Assembly: GCA_031401035.1 (NCBI GenBank)
Contig: JANNRA010000128.1
Location: 1-34,016 of the forward strand
Source of the DNA: JANNRA01 sp031401035
Lineage (GTDB): Bacteria; Desulfobacterota; Binatia; HRBIN30; CADEER01
Length of the DNA: 34,016 nucleotides
Reading direction: 5' to 3'
Of this stretch, positions 33,467-34,016 are shown in pieces. Both the position numbers and the translations under genes were made by a program. The notes beneath the pieces were generated by a model, which saw only the letters and a program-made list of their open reading frames with translations, had not been told where the DNA came from and searched no databases. The number at the start of each line of letters is the position of its first letter. Position 1 is the stretch's first letter.

Positions 33467-34016
33467 GCCCCGCCGGGGGCGGCGAACAGGGCCCGCACGC
33501 GCGCCGCGACGTGCTCCAACTCGCACAGCGGCGGGCGCGAGGTCAGGTCGAGCGGCGCGCCGAAGTCGTGCGCCCCGCCGCGCTCCATCAGGTGCTGGTG
33601 CATGGCGCCGAGATCGCGCGGCGCGCGCACCACCCCGTGCGCGAGCAGGCGGGTGCAGGAGCGCGCCACCGCCCGGCGCAGCGCACCGGCGGCGGGGTCG
33701 GCGGCGCCGCGCGCCTGGCTGCCGATCCAGGCGCGCAGCCGTTGCCGCGCCGCCCCGCGTCGCGCCGGCACAGGATAGATGTAGAGCGGAGTGGAGACAG
33801 CGGCCGCCTCGGCGAGCATCGATTCGCTGTCGCCAGTCACCACCAGCACGTCGGCCACCGCCAGACACCCCAGATAGGGATTGTCGGGATCGCCGGCGCG
33901 CCACTCGTAGATACGGTCGTGCGCCGCCAACGCGGCGCGCCTCGCCCCCCAGGGGGCGGCGCCCCAGCGCGGGCGGGTGTAGACCGAGAAAAAGCCAAGC
34001 GCCACGGCCCCGCAAC
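33460..34016 (-). CDS. ELM1-like (mitochondrial fission ELM1 family) protein, C-terminal part
   Basis: The frame is open to the window edge, so the start lies beyond 34016; the GTG at 34005 is internal. The visible 180 residues include ADVLVVTGDSESMLAEAAAVSTPLYIYPV, the typical C-terminal half of the ELM1/DUF1022 family (a GT-B-like fold that places an acidic Asp-Ser-x-Ser-Met near a presumed nucleotide site). The last part is polar and ends in HVAARVRALF. In bacteria these proteins are often encoded near cell-envelope and nucleotide-sugar genes; the reaction is not established. It heads the apparent operon gpmA, CDP-alcohol transferase, lptF, lptG. Confidence 0.75.
   Translation of the reverse strand, partial: CGAVALGFFSVYTRPRWGAAPWGARRAALAAHDRIYEWRAGDPDNPYLGCLAVADVLVVTGDSESMLAEAAAVSTPLYIYPVPARRGAARQRLRAWIGSQARGAADPAAGALRRAVARSCTRLLAHGVVRAPRDLGAMHQHLMERGGAHDFGAPLDLTSRPPLCELEHVAARVRALFAAPGGAC

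Overview
The window is 34 kb of very GC-rich DNA. It comes from a Gram-negative, outer-membrane-bearing bacterium, because it encodes LptF and LptG. Gene style (a cyclase/TPR-type giant protein ending in SnoaL-like repeats, RAYT transposase, AbiEii pair, sphingolipid genes) suggests a deltaproteobacterium-like lineage such as Binatota, Myxococcota or Desulfobacterota. That placement is inference from similarity of style, not a tested assignment.

Layout. (1) 1-6382, plus strand: the 3' two-thirds or so of a giant gene. It ends in about 14 tandem NTF2/SnoaL-like modules of roughly 140 residues, and its N-terminus lies outside the window. (2) 6382-7581: a compact RAYT (Y1, HUH) transposon bounded by perfect 29-bp inverted repeats. 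Its left repeat supplies the last base of the giant gene's stop codon, and its right repeat abuts a broken AbiEii-type nucleotidyltransferase toxin gene (7582-8021, minus). The toxin's small partner gene follows (8028-8420, minus). (3) 8491-10694, plus: an ilvB-ilvN acetolactate synthase operon. It is preceded by a tiny reading frame with three consecutive valine codons and an intrinsic terminator, the layout of a valine attenuator. (4) 20267 down to 10743, minus: a long, tightly packed lipid gene cluster, read in order as lipid kinase, nucleotidyltransferase-fold protein, LicC-like NTP transferase, GNAT-like ceramide-synthase-type acyltransferase, MobA-like NTP transferase, HIT protein, serine-palmitoyltransferase-like enzyme, fatty-acid-hydroxylase and an atypical SDR. 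Together these look like a bacterial sphingolipid pathway: long-chain base formation, N-acylation, hydroxylation, phosphorylation and headgroup activation. (5) 20528-21571, plus: a secreted Svf1/CrtC-like lipocalin-type protein divergent from that cluster. (6) 21603-28092: a lower-GC island carrying a zinc-ribbon membrane protein and an adenine methyltransferase - restriction endonuclease - AIPR defence operon. It is flanked by 887-bp direct repeats made of the complete Svf1-like gene on the left and a 5'-truncated copy on the right. (7) 34016 down to 29158, minus: ELM1-like protein (partial), gpmA-type phosphoglycerate mutase, CDP-alcohol phosphatidyltransferase, LptF and LptG, an apparent operon.

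Reading the parts together: before the island arrived, the sphingolipid cluster, the Svf1-like gene and the CDP-alcohol transferase/LptFG cluster would have been contiguous. That makes a candidate locus for building a phospho-ceramide-type lipid and placing it, or lipopolysaccharide-like lipids, in the outer envelope. All functional links of this kind are inference from gene content. No tRNA, rRNA or CRISPR array was seen.
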